From assembly GCF_030863805.1 (NCBI RefSeq), contig NZ_CP132957.1, positions 124,001-188,000 on the forward strand: a DNA stretch of 64,000 nucleotides, given 5' to 3'. The notes beneath the pieces were generated by a model. The model searched no databases. It was not told the DNA's origin and worked only from the letters and a program-made list of their open reading frames with translations. This stretch comes from Kineothrix sp. MB12-C1 (GTDB lineage Bacteria > Bacillota > Clostridia > Lachnospirales > Lachnospiraceae). How positions within the stretch are numbered: position 1 is the first letter of the stretch; every line of letters begins with the position of its first letter. The position numbers were made by a program, and so were the translations under genes. Shown piece after piece: positions 63,733-64,000 of the stretch.

Positions 63733-64000
63733 ATGAAGCGAACAATCTTATTAACGGACAAAAAAAATCATACGATAACTGCCGAATATGAAATCTTTCG
63801 CAGCAAAAGGAAAACATACTCTCTTTCCTTAAATGACAGCGGGATTTTACGGGTGCGTATCCCTATTCATGTAACTGATTATGAAGTGGAGCAAATTCTT
63901 CTCCAAAAGCAGTTTTGGATCACCGATAGAATTGCCGAATTTATGAAACAACAAAACAACCGGCCAAAGAATCACTTCACTCCAGAGCAACAGCTTGCCC
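63733..64000 (+). CDS. YgjP-like (SprT/M48-type) metallopeptidase, 5' part; cut by window edge
   Basis: Eighty-nine residues are visible, beginning MKRTILLTDKKNHTITAEYE and continuing RSKRKTYSLSLNDSGILRVR. The strand pattern and the segment VTDYEVEQILLQKQFWI match the N-terminus of YgjP/DUF45 proteins, whose HExxH zinc site comes later and is outside the window. There is no ribosome binding site, and the -10 element leaves no room for a leader. The reading frame upstream is closed by a TAA, so ATG 63733 is the only plausible start. Confidence 0.75.
   Translation, partial: MKRTILLTDKKNHTITAEYEIFRSKRKTYSLSLNDSGILRVRIPIHVTDYEVEQILLQKQFWITDRIAEFMKQQNNRPKNHFTPEQQLA

Overview
The window reads as a chromosomal segment of a spore-forming, low-GC Gram-positive anaerobe of the Clostridia, most likely family Lachnospiraceae. 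This rests on protein content (GerW/YtfJ with a DUF2953 neighbour, the GGGtGRT protein beside a NifU-like scaffold, an archaeal-type Asd, LacL/LacM, AGGAGG ribosome binding sites, TTG/GTG starts) and on gene order. No rRNA, tRNA, CRISPR array or prophage was recognised. Most genes lie on the minus strand. The window cuts a type IIA topoisomerase B subunit at its left edge and a YgjP-like metallopeptidase at its right edge.

Layout. 1-9.8 kb: topoisomerase B subunit, DegV (FakB-type), RecG, FakA (DAK2/YloV), Asp23, divergent rpmB, a coiled-coil/J-domain protein, a 46-residue membrane peptide, GerW/YtfJ, DUF2953 and a small unknown. 9.8-20.5 kb: a MITE-like element, an HD-GYP protein with an altered HD motif, a class B PBP with its FtsW/RodA partner, a U32 peptidase, ZapA, RuvB/RuvA, a DUF4037 protein and a TPR protein. 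20.6-33.6 kb: leucine and branched-chain amino acid genes (leuD, leuC, divergent LysR regulator, ilvC, two ACT-domain small subunits, ilvB), a magnesium P-type ATPase, and a MetH lacking its reactivation domain. 33.7-36.2 kb: a lipoprotein, a small membrane protein, a MerR-type regulator, an unknown 300-residue protein and a heptanucleotide tandem repeat. 36.2-44.8 kb: a galactoside module with membrane sensor/AraC regulator, sugar-binding lipoprotein, two permeases and the two-subunit beta-galactosidase LacL/LacM. 44.9-52.5 kb: the GGGtGRT/scaffold pair, a hexapeptide-repeat protein, TopB, a degenerate GGDEF-EAL protein and Asd. 52.6-64 kb: argH, an intact ISLre2-type insertion sequence, a nitrate/sulfonate-type ABC importer without a binding protein, a 32-codon ORF followed by two terminators and a heterodimeric ABC exporter, thiN, a TPR membrane protein and the YgjP-like start.

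Most notable: (1) the 32-codon ORF, a hairpin and two terminators ahead of a BmrCD-like ABC exporter, which look like a translation-coupled attenuator; (2) a roughly 142-bp palindromic MITE-like element in two full copies with 8-9 bp direct repeats, one of them inside the leuC-leuD transcript, plus a truncated third copy; (3) four genes whose stop codon lies in the loop of a 3' hairpin formed partly by coding sequence; (4) the uncharacterised GGGtGRT/scaffold pair. Motif positions are counted by eye; promoters are pattern matches only.
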